Below are positions 38,536 through 52,016 of a DNA stretch of 64,000 nucleotides, one piece after another. This DNA comes from Brevipalpus yothersi (Eukaryota; Arthropoda; Arachnida; Trombidiformes; Tenuipalpidae), in NCBI GenBank assembly GCA_003956705.1, contig QZCP01000037.1:2410-66409 (forward strand), in the 5' to 3' direction. The number at the start of each line of letters is the position of its first letter. Position 1 is the stretch's first letter. A program made the position numbers and the translations under genes. The notes under the pieces are model-generated. The model saw only the letters and a list, made by a program, of their open reading frames with translations, ran no database searches and was not told the DNA's origin.

Positions 38536-40656
38536 GGCGAAGGTCAGCATATGTAAGCTTGATAGAGGTCAAAGAGAATTTCTGAATGAAATCATTGGAT
38601 GCACTTTGAATAAATAAGATTACCTACTATAAGACTAACCATTATAATTCAAGGGAAGAAGAGAAAGAGAGAAAGAAGAAAAATAAAAGAAGATAAAGGA
38701 CAAAAAAATGGAATCTTTTGGTAGAAAATGGATGATAATGGAGTTGTCAAAAATCTGTGTAAATGTTCACTGACTGTTACTGTTCAGAGACATTTGATTA
38801 TGGGTGAACTGATTGCTGGAAAGAATAGAAAAAGAAAAAAGTGGATAGCTGATTGATTGCAAAGGGAATCCTTGTGCAAAGAGAGGATGAGAGATCATCA
38901 GCCCTAGAAACACAAGAAAATGACATTAGTTTTTTTTCTGAAAGATTCTTGAAAGATGATCATTGTGATAATGGTTGCTCTCAGAATCTTGATGAGCATC
39001 CTCAACTGACTACACAACTCCTACTCCATTGGACTCCAGAATGAAGATGATCACCATTCGATTTCTATCTGAATTCTGCTAGGATACAAGCTGAACAGAG
39101 TGCCTTTTTGATTGTGAGCACAGGGTTGCATATGTACTCAAATTGACTAGAAAGGATGCTCAAATATGAGAGAATACTATGTAATAGCTGTGTTCATGAT
39201 GAGAAAAACAAATCTGGTAAACTGCAGAGATTCAACAAGAATGAAGGAGATAGATCTCATTCATCTGCTTCTTCATCAAACAATCTCGAGATCCAATCTA
39301 TGACTCTTCATCATCTTAATTATAGACATGATTACACTAATGGCAAGGCTCTGAGAAAACAACGGACTAGACTAACAATAACAGGCCTCTTGTTGATACA
39401 TGATCATATTTGATCAGGTTGAATCATCCGACATTATGACCAGTAATATTCATCATCATTGGCCATTCAAGTAGAGCTATCTGGTATTTGGTTTTATAAG
39501 GAGCAGTACAATAGAGATTAACTCCATGGAACAAGTAATATGACAATCGAGAACTTAATCCAAAGTTATGACAACAGTGAAAACAATGAAAAAATCTTGG
39601 TAAAGCTGGAATAGAATCAAAATATTGGGGCACAATACTCATAAATGGTTGAGTAGAGTATTTGGGTTAAAATTGAGGACCTAATCCGAACATCTGAATG
39701 AGCGTATTTTGAACATATTCTACGAAGAATACTCTGATCGTTACTATGATCGAAGATACATTCACATGTAGCCATGAACTGCTGATTATCATAAACTTTA
39801 AATAGAATAGAAAATAAGTGAGCAGATCTGATAAAGGTCTTTACTATCAAATACTATCGAATCGGGTCTGACCTATCAGGTCTCATAGCAAGTCAAATCA
39901 TCGGGATAGATTTCGAGAAATGCATGATGATCGAAGGAATTTAAGGAATCTACATTTTTCTCAATTCAAAAAGTATATAAGATGTATACGGAGCGAAGAA
40001 AAATGGAATCAGTGATGAAGATGTCCACATGAACAATGATTAATGATGAATAGTATCAGAATGAAAGGAGAAAAGTTATAGAGAGAAAGAGAAAGAAGTT
40101 TAATCGATTAGTTTTGATCATATTCTTATGATTTGCTTCAAGCTCCTGATATCTTGATTCTCTCTCTTTTATTGAATGATCCGAATCAATGTATCTGGCC
40201 AATGAATCGGATAAGGAGAAGAGAGAGAGAAAAAAAATAATTCAACAAATAGTATTGCTATTGTATTGTCTATTGAGAATCAAGGAGTGGAAAAAGAAAA
40301 AGAAAGATTTCAAAATACTAAGGATAAATCAAAAGTGGAAAAGTGATTCGAAGTAGGGAGAAATGAATTAGTGGAGGCAACCATGATGATGAACATTCCA
40401 GATTGGAAGCTTCAAGTATTGGAAATACCACTGTACACCAGCTCAACTGGGTCTGATAACTTTTGTCCATTTCGTAAATCCTTCTTCTTCTCTTTATCCT
40501 CATCTAACAGCCCTTTCTTTTTCTCTCTCCATCTTCTTCCTCTTGATTGCAACATCATTGTTGATACTATTATTTATCCTCATCCTTGGTGAAGCTGACC
40601 ATTGAAGCAACATCAGCTTATCAGATTATTGACAAGTTTGAAAACCTTTTCCTGGA

Positions 40657-40700
<44 letters not shown>

Positions 40701-43700
40701 ATCTTCATCTCTATCAATGATCAGCTAGCAAATTGTTCATACAGAAAACAAAATAACAACAATAACAGCAACATCAGAAAGGAAATGAATTCTTATCATC
40801 ATGGAAAAAGTAGATAAAGGTTGGAAAGTAAACCGGATCAAATCATATCAGAATAGATAGTGAATTCTGGTGTATCTATTTTCTCGATATCCATGAACTC
40901 TGAAAATAGCATTTGATTATTGTATCATTTATCGTCTCTCCTCCTGATTGAACACAATCAAATGGTGATAATAGTAATAATAATTGTAATGGTAGCGAGG
41001 ATTGAAGCCTAATCTGACTGCCAATGATTGTGTGAAAAGAAAACTGAATGAATTTGATGTAAAATGGATTAAGATAAGTCGTGAAGGCTTGAAAATCTAG
41101 CAACTGATGAAGATATTGTTTGAAATGATTGTTGAGTTAGAGAATCGGTTCCAACTTGAATCGATACATGTACATACATGTATGTTGATGTGCATGTGTA
41201 ATCCAATCTGAAGTATTTTGTTTAAATTCCCAAAAAGAATGCCACTTATAAGAATATACAAGTGAAATTCAAATCTCATAAAATAGCTGTATCAAGAATT
41301 GATTTCAAAGAGAACAGTTCAATTGATCGACAGAAAAAGGAGGAAAACATTCGATTTTGGACATTAAGAAATGCTACACTTAAACCTGAAAGCTCAATAA
41401 AAGTGGAAAGAATATAACCAAGATGGCCAGTCAACTTGAAGTTAAAACATCGTAATTCAAAGTTTATATCTTTGAGTCGAGATATTTTGAAACGATAAAA
41501 GTGGAAGTATGATATCAAAACGAGAAGCAGAAAACTGTATACAGCAGAATGAGTGAAACTGATGGAATGTTCAATGAACAAAATAATTGGAAGAGAAGAG
41601 AACTGTACCAATAAAAATACGTTCCATGGAAGGGGGAGGAAGAAGTTGGAAAACTTGAAAGTTTCAGAATGCTGGGTTCAGAATATGAGAAATAAATATA
41701 AGAAGTATAGAAAGAAGAAGAATAAGATCTCTTCTCAGAATATTCTTTCTTTTTCAATACTGATAGAAGGAATGGAATATGAAGGAAGAAGAAAAAGAAG
41801 AAGAAGTGAAAAAGTTGCGAAAACACGAAACGAAATACGTTTGAAGATGAAGATCACAAAAAGTATGGAAAAGATGAAGTATGAGTAGGGAAAGATGAAA
41901 AATTTTTTTTCATCCAAAAAGAAACTTATTGATGAGAAGAGAGAGAAAAAGAAGAGTAGAAGGAAGGCACCCAAAAGTGAAAATTTTCAAATTGAACCAT
42001 AAAAATGTGAGATTGAGTAAGAGAAAAGAGAAAGAATAGAATATACAGAAATACTAGAAGAAAGTATACTCACATAGAATGTTGAGAGTGTGTGTTGCTA
42101 GTACTGTTTCCCCAAGAGCACGATTTACGGCAAAACATGAGAAAGTCTTCATGTTTCTATCCTGTAGGATCAGAGAGAAAAAAATGAAGTAAAGTGGATG
42201 AAGAAAGTCAAAAACAGTCAAAGATTTCAAAAGATGACCTGAACAAAGCTCAAAAAAATTCGATCAAAAGTTAGTATATTCATGAGTGTGTATGTGTGTG
42301 CATGTGTGTGCATGTATGTGGAATGCTGATGGAGAAGTACCGTTAGTTTTTTCCCACTCTCTGGGTTGAGCTGATTGGTGGGTAGGTTTCCAGTTTGTGA
42401 ATAGAAATCAATATTGTAAACAAAACAGAAGAACGATAATAGAAGTTCAACATGGAATACATGGTGCGTGAAGAAAAAAAATATTCAAATTATCCACTTT
42501 AAAGCTCAGATCATCTCTAATAATATTTTGAGTATCTCTATCTACAGATTTTGGGGGATCATACTTCCAGCATACACAAACACATAGTGAGACATTGTGA
42601 TGATCCCATTGGGTTTCCCAGGTTTTATATTCTATTCTGAGTTTTTTCTTCTCGACTAGACTAGTATGAACAATTCTTCATCTTTTTTTTTGCTTGCTTC
42701 AATACTCGATTTGAAAGCATATTTTTCTTTGCTTCTTTTTTTCACTTTTTCTATTTTCCATATTAAATTATTTGATTCAGAATAGAGAAAGAGAAGGAAG
42801 ATAGAGATACCTATCCCTTTACCTTAGAGGCATCTACAAATCGAGGAGTAAATATTCACATTTTAGGTAAAAAGTCCATTAAAATATCAAACAGAGAACA
42901 GAATGAAGTAGACATGTATACAATCACAATAATAGCATCTTTACAATTCATAATGTTCAGTCGAGACATCAACTTAATCCTAATGTTCAAACTGGAATAT
43001 TTTTTTTTTCATTTTGTCTTTTTGAATTGAAGTCACTTCTCATTTTCAGGTAAATTTCATATTTTACAATACAATTAGCATAATAATGTATAAATATCTG
43101 ATCAAATATTTGAGTTTTCATTGCCTTTGAAAAAAATAAATAAATATTCAAAGAAAAAGAAGAAAATCTGAGAATATTTTTCTTCAAATGACAACAATTG
43201 TCGTGTTTACTCATCCCTTTAGCTGAAGAAAATGTGGTGATAATAATAATCGACTGAATATTATCTAATTGTAACGATTATTCCTAAGTAAGACTTAGCT
43301 TATTAAAGATGCATATTTAAGTGTAAGATATTCTGCCACTTTACTTACTGGCTAAGTGTTTTGAAGCAAGTACCAAAGTTTTTCAGATATCTAGATTTAA
43401 AAATTCAGGATTATCATCTGAACTACCTCATGCAATCTCTCTTCACATCCAATTCTATCCAAACGATTCAATATTCTGATCATCCATATTTTAGAGAGCA
43501 TATGCTACGCTGTTGAGGAACTTAGAATAGAGGGTATTGAAAAGAAATCTCTCTAGTATATTGTTATTCTAATAATATTTTGGAATTTTACCTCATTCTC
43601 CACAGTGTAAATTGTGGTCTTGATTAAATTTAGTGTCAGAAAGTCGAAAAATATTATAACATTATAACTATGCAAATCTTTGGTAAAATTTTGAGAAAGA

Positions 43701-46419
43701 GTGAAGTTACTCCAAGGCTATATATTCCGAGAATAATCAGTCTGGAGAGAGAAAGGAAGTCTCCTGAAGTGAAAATGCCTTCAGGTTAATGTTGAAGAAT
43801 AGAATATCTGAGGTTTCACCTCGATTTTTCAGTCTCACAGCAATATGAAGATTGCAAATCCAAGAGCAACATCATTCTTGTCATATGCATATATATTTCT
43901 AAGTTCCTTAGAAATTTCATCCTAGAAGATTTCAAAACACCTTATGTGAATTATTGACAATACTGATGATGGTACTGATAGTGATTTCATCATCATATGT
44001 AGTTACCATGAAATCCTGAAGACTCATAGAAGGTAGAGATGTTGCAATTTTCCACGCACACACACACATTGAGTATAATAGATGTAAAATATTCATGAAC
44101 ATCAACATGATCTTGACCATTAAATTGAATCGTGTATATATATGTACATATACTGTTCATTGGCTCAATACTTACGGTACTTGTGATGGGCAGTGTGACA
44201 TTGGCTGAGGTTATATAGCCTCCATTAGGATGTGATTTATTGGTATTACTGGTGAACATCGAACGTCCATCGACAACCCAATTGATCTCGGATGCTGGAT
44301 TACTTGGATCTGATCGACATGTAAGTGTAACATTATCACCAGCACGTGCTTCTTTTGGTCCTTTAATGGTGACTTTGGTTGGTGCAACTGTTTTCGATTG
44401 AATGAAATAGACACACACATACAATTATGATCAAGAATTAATCAGAATGAAATTGGATAGATTTTCAATTAGCAACGTGCTTGTTTCACACTCATTATCA
44501 CCAGAAATCCTTATTACTCACATTGGACAGACATTTTAACTGAGGCAAACATTGGCTTTGAAATATAATCAGATGATGCTTCACACTTGTAGGCAGCATT
44601 ATTGTGTGATGAATCAATAGTGATTGTGTGCTCATTAATTGATTCTTCACGATCATGATAAGTTTTAAATGATGAATCAACTTGCTCATTATTTTTGAAC
44701 CACGTTAATCGTGCCAACGGATTACCACCACGAGATTTACATATCATGGTCAATATATCACCAGCTCGCAATATTTCACCGGTTCGATAACCAACAATTT
44801 CCGGTGGTCCAGGAGGATATAAGACACTGATTGTGACCGTTTTTCGTAATGGCTTACTTAGTGCTGTATGGACGGCAGAACACGTATAACTTATACCATT
44901 ATCTTCTGGCTGTAAAACTAGAGATATCTCTGATTTGACCACAGATCCTAATTGTCCATCACCGTAACTGGAATCACTAGTGGCACTGGTTGGTGTAGAG
45001 CTTTGATTTGGTAAATTAGCTGGATGATGGAGAGGCAGAAGAGAGATTCAAATTCATTAGATCACAAAGTTTCATGGACACAAAGATTAGGGAAGAGAAG
45101 ACAGAGAAGAGAGATTTTATGATTAAATCACAGATAAATTGCTTTCATTTCCAGGTTGATGATGGTAATGATTCAATGAATATTTGAAAACTTTTCACAC
45201 ACATAAATGGTCAAGTTTGTTGTCAATTCAACTCTTGAAACCTTCACATGCTCAATCATGTTATTAACAGAACACGCTTTGATTGATATCAATTATCTGG
45301 TTGACCAGAATTTTATCAAAGTTGTGCAATCATTGGAAGATATACAGATGGTTTATCTGGTCAGTATTTCATCCGATAAGTTGAATTGACTCAACAGCTA
45401 TCATGCAGTGTTATCATGGTCTTGATTTTTGCTGGAACACTATCTGATTGCGAAAAATGTCTATCATGGACAAATTCAAACTTCCAGGGAAATATTTGCA
45501 CAACGATAATCAATATCAATCCTATGATTGTATCTCAAATGAGTGAATAGTCATCATGAACACTGTTACATTGACCTCTCATGGATTTCTCCCAGGAATT
45601 GGTCATCCTGTTATATTAGAAAAGTGTAAGTAACGGTAAACTGGGTGTACATATATGTACCCAGTGAGTAGTTCATTTCCAAAAATCCCTCAAAGTATGA
45701 GACACTCTATCTCATCTTTCCATCTCACATGGGATAACATTTTGTGGCCAAAATATAATACATCAACGGTTTTTAGCCAGAAGAATGCTGATACAAATGT
45801 ATATCGTTTTCAGTCTTTCTCAGGAGAGAGAGAGACACACACACAATAAGTCCATCATTTAGAGAAGCTCAAGTTAGCTTTCCATGGAGGGGTTTTTTTC
45901 AGTTCCTCACACAAATACCCATTCACAATCATCCCCTATGGCTCGTCAGCAAACTATTCCTCTGGAATGAACATTCCTTTCCATAGAGCCAATCTTCACT
46001 TTTCGATCTCAAACCTCAGCTTAACTTAGTCTTTTGCCAAAGTAAAGAACCGCAAAGAGACTTGCTTAGTAAAGCAAATATTTTCTTCAATCTTCTTTCA
46101 TTTCTCATCCATTTATTATTATTCTCTGGAACTTTTTCACTCAGCATCTCTCTCTCAGCATCATCATTCGCTTGGGCTCTCTACTCTTTCATCTCAACTT
46201 GGAAACTTACCAGATAACTAGATCTCTTTCTCTCTGCTACTCCCAATACATTGGGCCTTGACGATGACCAACAACAATCTATTAACCATCTTTTGACCAC
46301 CGAGGGCAATCTCTTCACTGACCTCTTCATCCACCCACTTTTTCAACCATCCATTGACAGTGTCAAAGGTGATATATTTCATCACTTTCTCTCTCTTGCT
46401 TAGGTTTCGGTTAACCACT

Positions 46420-46458
<39 letters not shown>

Positions 46459-46662
46459 ATACTGATGCACCCATAGGCCCATGGTATGTGTACATGATGT
46501 AGAAAATGCTTTCATCCACAAGTTCAGTGCTTCATGAGACATACACACACTTTCAATCAGATAAAGAGCAAGATAAATTACATTGTTGGACGGAAGGGAA
46601 AATTTATTTTTACCCTCCTTCTTCTTGTTACCTGATACATTTCATCCTCATCTTCTTCTTGG

Positions 46663-46737
<75 letters not shown>

Positions 46738-49700
46738 GCACTTGGATGCTTACTCAGTATTTTTCAGTCCAAAATGTACAGTTATCCTTATTCCAATACA
46801 AAGTTCACTGACCATGAATAGATGAGCTCATTTGAGCTGACACAATAAATCATTTGGATCGATAAATACTGCTGAAAAAACATTGAATCATTCCCATGGA
46901 AGAAAGAGAGGAAAAAATGTCCATTCAAACGTTTTCACTCGATATACTTTGATTAAATATATTTTTTTTCTCTTCCTTAGGACACTTTTCTTTTACTTTC
47001 TTTCGTTTCCTACCAAAATGCAACTTTCAAATGTATCAAGTATTGTTTTAGACCATTTCAAGGACTGAAAAGTTTTCTCATGGTCATGAATCATTTGCGA
47101 TAATATCGAAAATTCAATAAATATATTTAACCATTAAACTCTTTCGTCACTCAAAATAGAAAGCAAAAAAAGAGAAACATTGTATGTCCGAAGAAAGGTA
47201 TCGATAGAAAAAAAAGAAGTCCAAACCTACCTAATCTTAATTCAACATCTTTTCGATACCATCTTATTGATGCTGCTGGCTTTCCTCCTCTCACAATACA
47301 CTGGAGAGTTACCTTTTCACCTTGTTGAACTCGAACTTCAGATCCATTCATTGTCCGGCCATTGACTTGACCAATAATATCGATTGACTTTGGCTTCACT
47401 GTGGGACGCAAACATTAGAAACATTCAATACAATGATTATTTTAGCAATATTCTGATTATCCAGAATAGATATGATTAGTGTGAGAAGTTTTTGGAAATC
47501 GTTTATCAGCCAAATATGATCAGTTAGTATGTGAGAAAAGAGATGAGCTCTTGAAAGTTTGGATAACATGCAAATGTGTTTGACTCATTCTCAATGGTCA
47601 AGATGATGATTAAGTTTCTGGAAGATTCAATAGATAGATAAAGAAAAGGAGATGAATATTCATGAATGGTCAGTGTTGGACTTAGTCTGATTTCTGAGGG
47701 TCAAATGATTTTCTCATCATTATTTTTGGAGATTGTTATGTGAATTAGTGATGAATTGGAAAATGCATAGAAATTCGTGCTGATGAATACTTATGTGTGT
47801 ATATGAGTACATACACACACATTTGGCTAGTGTGTGAGAGGAAAGATATGAGATTCAGAGGATGTAGTAAAGAGAATGGGAACAAAAAGATGGTGAAGAG
47901 AATAGGCACAAAAGTTGAATGAGAATAATGATAATATATATACTCACATAGCACTGTCAACTTGCTATCAGCTCGAATAGATTTGCTATTGCCCGATGGA
48001 CCAACCTATTGAATTAATCAAGTTTACTCAATTGAATAGTGGTAAACAAATTTGATTGCAGAATTCTCTTGGCAGAATCATAATGAGAGAGGGAAAAGGA
48101 ATCCGAACTAGGTAGAGAGGAAAAAGATAAGAGTTCAGAGGAATCCGCTTCCAGCTATTCACACATATATAAAACGATTGTCAATGTCCACAGGGTCTAG
48201 AGTGGACAATAGCTGGAGAGAGAGATGTGATATTTTGCACCTCCAAAGTGATCATTTATTCTGAACATGTGAACGCACTTTCGTTAGATTAATCAGATCA
48301 CATGAGATTTGGATCATCTAACTCTTGGGTGGGTAAGTGTGATGTTGAGTTTCGAAAAGATCATGAACTGACTCCAGTTGTCAGAATAAACTTGCTACAT
48401 GATGATCCATCTTTTGTAACAAAATGGTCAGTTTTGCACCTATGAAAACCGATTATTTTTCATGAACAATCATTCAATTAATGTTGTATAATTTTTGCTC
48501 ATTTGGACAGATAACTTTGTCTAGTGATGATCCCATAAGGAGCTAAAAATATTCCCTAATGAAAAAAGCATCTAAGGTACAATGGTATAATGATTCCAAA
48601 TGATAGATCAGATAATTTTATGATGTTGACGGAGATAGAATGCATTGATTTCGATCATTTCTGCATGAATAACTTCCAAATGGTCATTCTAGACTGGTGA
48701 AAGCTATTGGGTGTTACTAAATCGGATAAATTTCCCAACACATGGAATTCCATTTATTGAATACACTGATTCTGCTACCGTGAGAACATTGAACTGATTT
48801 ATCATCATAATTCATTATTCTCGAGCCCAAATCTCATGAAAACCCATAGAAAGTTGAAAAATTTTTCTACTATCAGAATCATAAAAGTAATGATAATGAT
48901 TATCAGAACCTTATTGATGGTGAAATTTTTTTCAATTCTCATGTTCAATAGTGGAAATGAAAAATATCCTAGAATTCATAATCTTATATCAAGTTACAAC
49001 AACTGTACCCTACTATCATCAATTGAATCGTTTCATAGTGCAAAAGTAGATTCAAATTTCTAATTAAATGAGACCAGAATAACATGACCAGTGGATAAAA
49101 TTTCATGAATGCAAATATTCCTCTCAGCAAAAGATTGCAGTATTTTGTGTGTATGAGAATGAAATGAAAGAAAATGAGGAAAATATATTGCACAAGATTT
49201 GACACAAAAAATTCTATCTATCAGAACTATTCGCATTGAACACACACTGAATGGCCAATTTATCAAGCTCACGTTCCCTTTGAGAATGATCAGTACATCA
49301 CTTGAAAATATTCATCAAGATAGAAAAGGTGGAGCGGATTCCTTTGCATCTCGTACCTAGTAAGATTCTGGATTCTGAACCAGGAGAAGCAAGTGAATAT
49401 CTGGTTAGAGAACACAGAGGCTCCTCATAAGGTGAAGAGAAAAAATATGATTCGAAACAGAGGCAAAAAATAGTTTCATCATACCTGACATTGATACATT
49501 CCATCGTCTTCTAGTTGAGCATTTTCAACTTTCAAATTATGTACTCCATCGTTTGGATTTCCTACCATGGAAAGTCTTGGATAACCTGGTATAGATCTAT
49601 TGAAGCCTGTGAATCATGAGAAAAGGAAGAGGAGAAAAAACTCGGTCAAATTGATGGTAAAAAGCGAAAAGGAAATGAAGAATATCAGGAAAAAAGATGA

Positions 49701-50324
49701 AACATCACATTCATTGTTTGGAAATACTCATCAAGATGAACCCAAGTGGAAGGTAAAGTTTGGAAAATGATCCGAGAGGAAACATTTTGCTCTGTTATTT
49801 TTTCTCGGCTAAAGTTTCAGTGTTTTTGCTTTCAATATTCTAGAATTATTCAAGATACTGATTACCACCATCATTGTTCATGAACACTTTTCTAACAAAA
49901 TACTGGCTATTTGGTGATTGGTAAGCCAACAACGAATGGCAACCTATCTACATGAGAGTGTAATCATTATGGAATGAACTGACTACTGTTCTCGAGGTCT
50001 GATATAACTCTAGAGTGTTGCAAAGTCAATCGGTTGAGAAAAATGAATATTTTGAAGCGGATTTTGGGTCCCATTAAAGAGTGCATTGAAATCAGTGTGA
50101 AGTATTTTATAACAATACTAATTTTTTGTTCAGAAAAATTTTCATTTCTCTTCGTGCACTATTCACAATATTGAGCAGTTCATGAGCTCTTCTCCATCCA
50201 TAAGACGCCTCAATCTGATCATTTCAGTTTCATAATTATAAGTCGAATTCTAATTTTTCTCATCTTCTCTCCACAGCATATTGTTCACAATTCAGAAACA
50301 ACGTAAAAGGCGAAACAAGCATCC

Positions 50325-50368
<44 letters not shown>

Positions 50369-51134
50369 GTCAACATGGTCTGATGAAGATTTCGGTGGAA
50401 GATGATGAGAAGCTCACTTAAGCTTCACAAGATTTTCTCTTTAACTCTTTACCTTCTTCTTCTTTAATCTCACCATACAGTCTTCACAATTCGCAATCAT
50501 CAGAATGGCTCACAAGGTGTATCACGATGCTTTCTTTTTCTAGATAATTGCTTAACAAAAGTTTTACTCTACTCAATCGGAAGAAGAGGAAAAACAGAAA
50601 GAGAGAGAAAAGAATTGCGTTTGTTTCATCAATGTTGCTCTAATTTTGGAAAAAGAAGCATCAAGCTGCAGAAAGAGACTAGCAAGGATCTACTGTGCAA
50701 GATTCCAGGAGAATAGAAGAAGAATATGAGTGATAGCAAAAGATGATGAAAAGGAAGAAGAAAAAGATGTCTCGAGAAAGTAACAGAGTAACATCACCTA
50801 CGTACACACACACATACACACATGAAATGAAAGAGAGAGACACACACAATCATCTCTATTCAAGAGGTGCAGACTATAATTTGGCAAGTGAAAATGAAGA
50901 TGGTAAAGATGAATAGTGTATAGAAAGTGAGAGAAAATTCAGTGTACTTTGGTCCAAGAAGCATGACAGAGAGAGAAGAATAAAGAAAAGTATATATAAG
51001 TGAGAAAGTCAAGTGAAACATTTGAGAGAAGAGAATGAATAAAGAGATTCAAGTGTAAAAGTCTGATGAATGAATGAGATGGACACAAGTGAAGTAAAAA
51101 TTTAGGTGTGATACAAGCTAATAATGTAGTCTAC

Positions 51135-51204
<70 letters not shown>

Positions 51205-51951
51205 ATGGATGAAAAAAAGATACAAAAAGAATGAAGAAGTCAAGTAAAGAAGAAGGAAAGTTTGAGAGGCTGGAAAACAGTAGAAAATCAGTCAAGTATC
51301 ACGATTTGCAGTCAAATCGAAATAAATAAATATATATACATACACAAACCCTAGTATTTTTATACTGGTAGGCAGACGGGAAAGAATAGGAATAAGAAGC
51401 TCTCTGAAAGCAAACTTTCTCTCTCTCTTTCGCGGTTTGATTTCAAAAAATTTTTCACATTGTGTGATCATGATGCAATGTGTGAATGTGTGTTTTAAGG
51501 TTGGATGATCAAGACAAACGGAAAAGAGAGAATATTTTCTCTCTCTCCATCAGAATTTGTATGGCCTGCTTGTATTGTTGTAAGGAAGGAATAGATGCGA
51601 GAGAGAGAGAGAGAGAAAAAGATGTTTCCTTTCTTCTCCATTTCTTTTTGAGTAGAAATAAAAGACGCATGGAGAGAGAGAATGGAAAAGTCAATAGTAA
51701 AAACTTCCAGAGAGCTGAACAAAAATCAGAAATAAAGAGAGAGAGAGAGAAACAAAATTTTGATCAAAAAGTAACTAGAGGATATTGTTCTTGGGCAAAA
51801 TGTTGAATGGGATGAAGTACGAGATGGACATTTAGATTGTTCCGAACGTGACTATGGGAATGATGTGAGTAATATTTGAGTGACATCCAATAGAGAACTT
51901 GCACACACATACACGTTGACACATATGATCAATCAGAATATAAGGAGGGAA

Positions 51952-52016
<65 letters not shown>

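Larger units (their letters stand above)
36570..42073 (-). other. Intron G/H of the nephrin-like gene
   Basis: 5.5 kb intron. It holds the longest pure dinucleotide tract in the window, (AG)n at 38,445-38,531, (CT)n at 40,661-40,695, a GA/CT hairpin at 38,174-38,200, and a possible coding remnant on the minus strand at about 39,422-39,850. The rest is AT-rich filler. Intron H/I (35,566-36,272) shows nothing notable. Confidence 0.7.
45020..47230 (-). other. Intron D/E of the nephrin-like gene
   Basis: 2.2 kb intron containing a (CA)n tract (46,424-46,456) and a long (CT)n plus (TTTC)n tract (46,665-46,738). No coding sequence was recognised; long ORFs here are translations of the microsatellites. 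The neighbouring introns 48,006-49,484 and 47,399-47,947 are plain AT-rich sequence. Confidence 0.75.

Noticed and set aside
38363..38617. 84-codon plus-strand ORF with a long Arg-Glu repeat; similar ORFs at 51,880-52,065, 60,569-60,775 and Leu-Ser repeats at 46,506-46,825
   Set aside because: Direct translations of (AG)n or (CT)n microsatellites; open only because the repeat has no stop in that frame.
46424..46738. Regular repeats considered as a CRISPR array
   Set aside because: Simple dinucleotide tracts with no spacers, in a eukaryotic intron.
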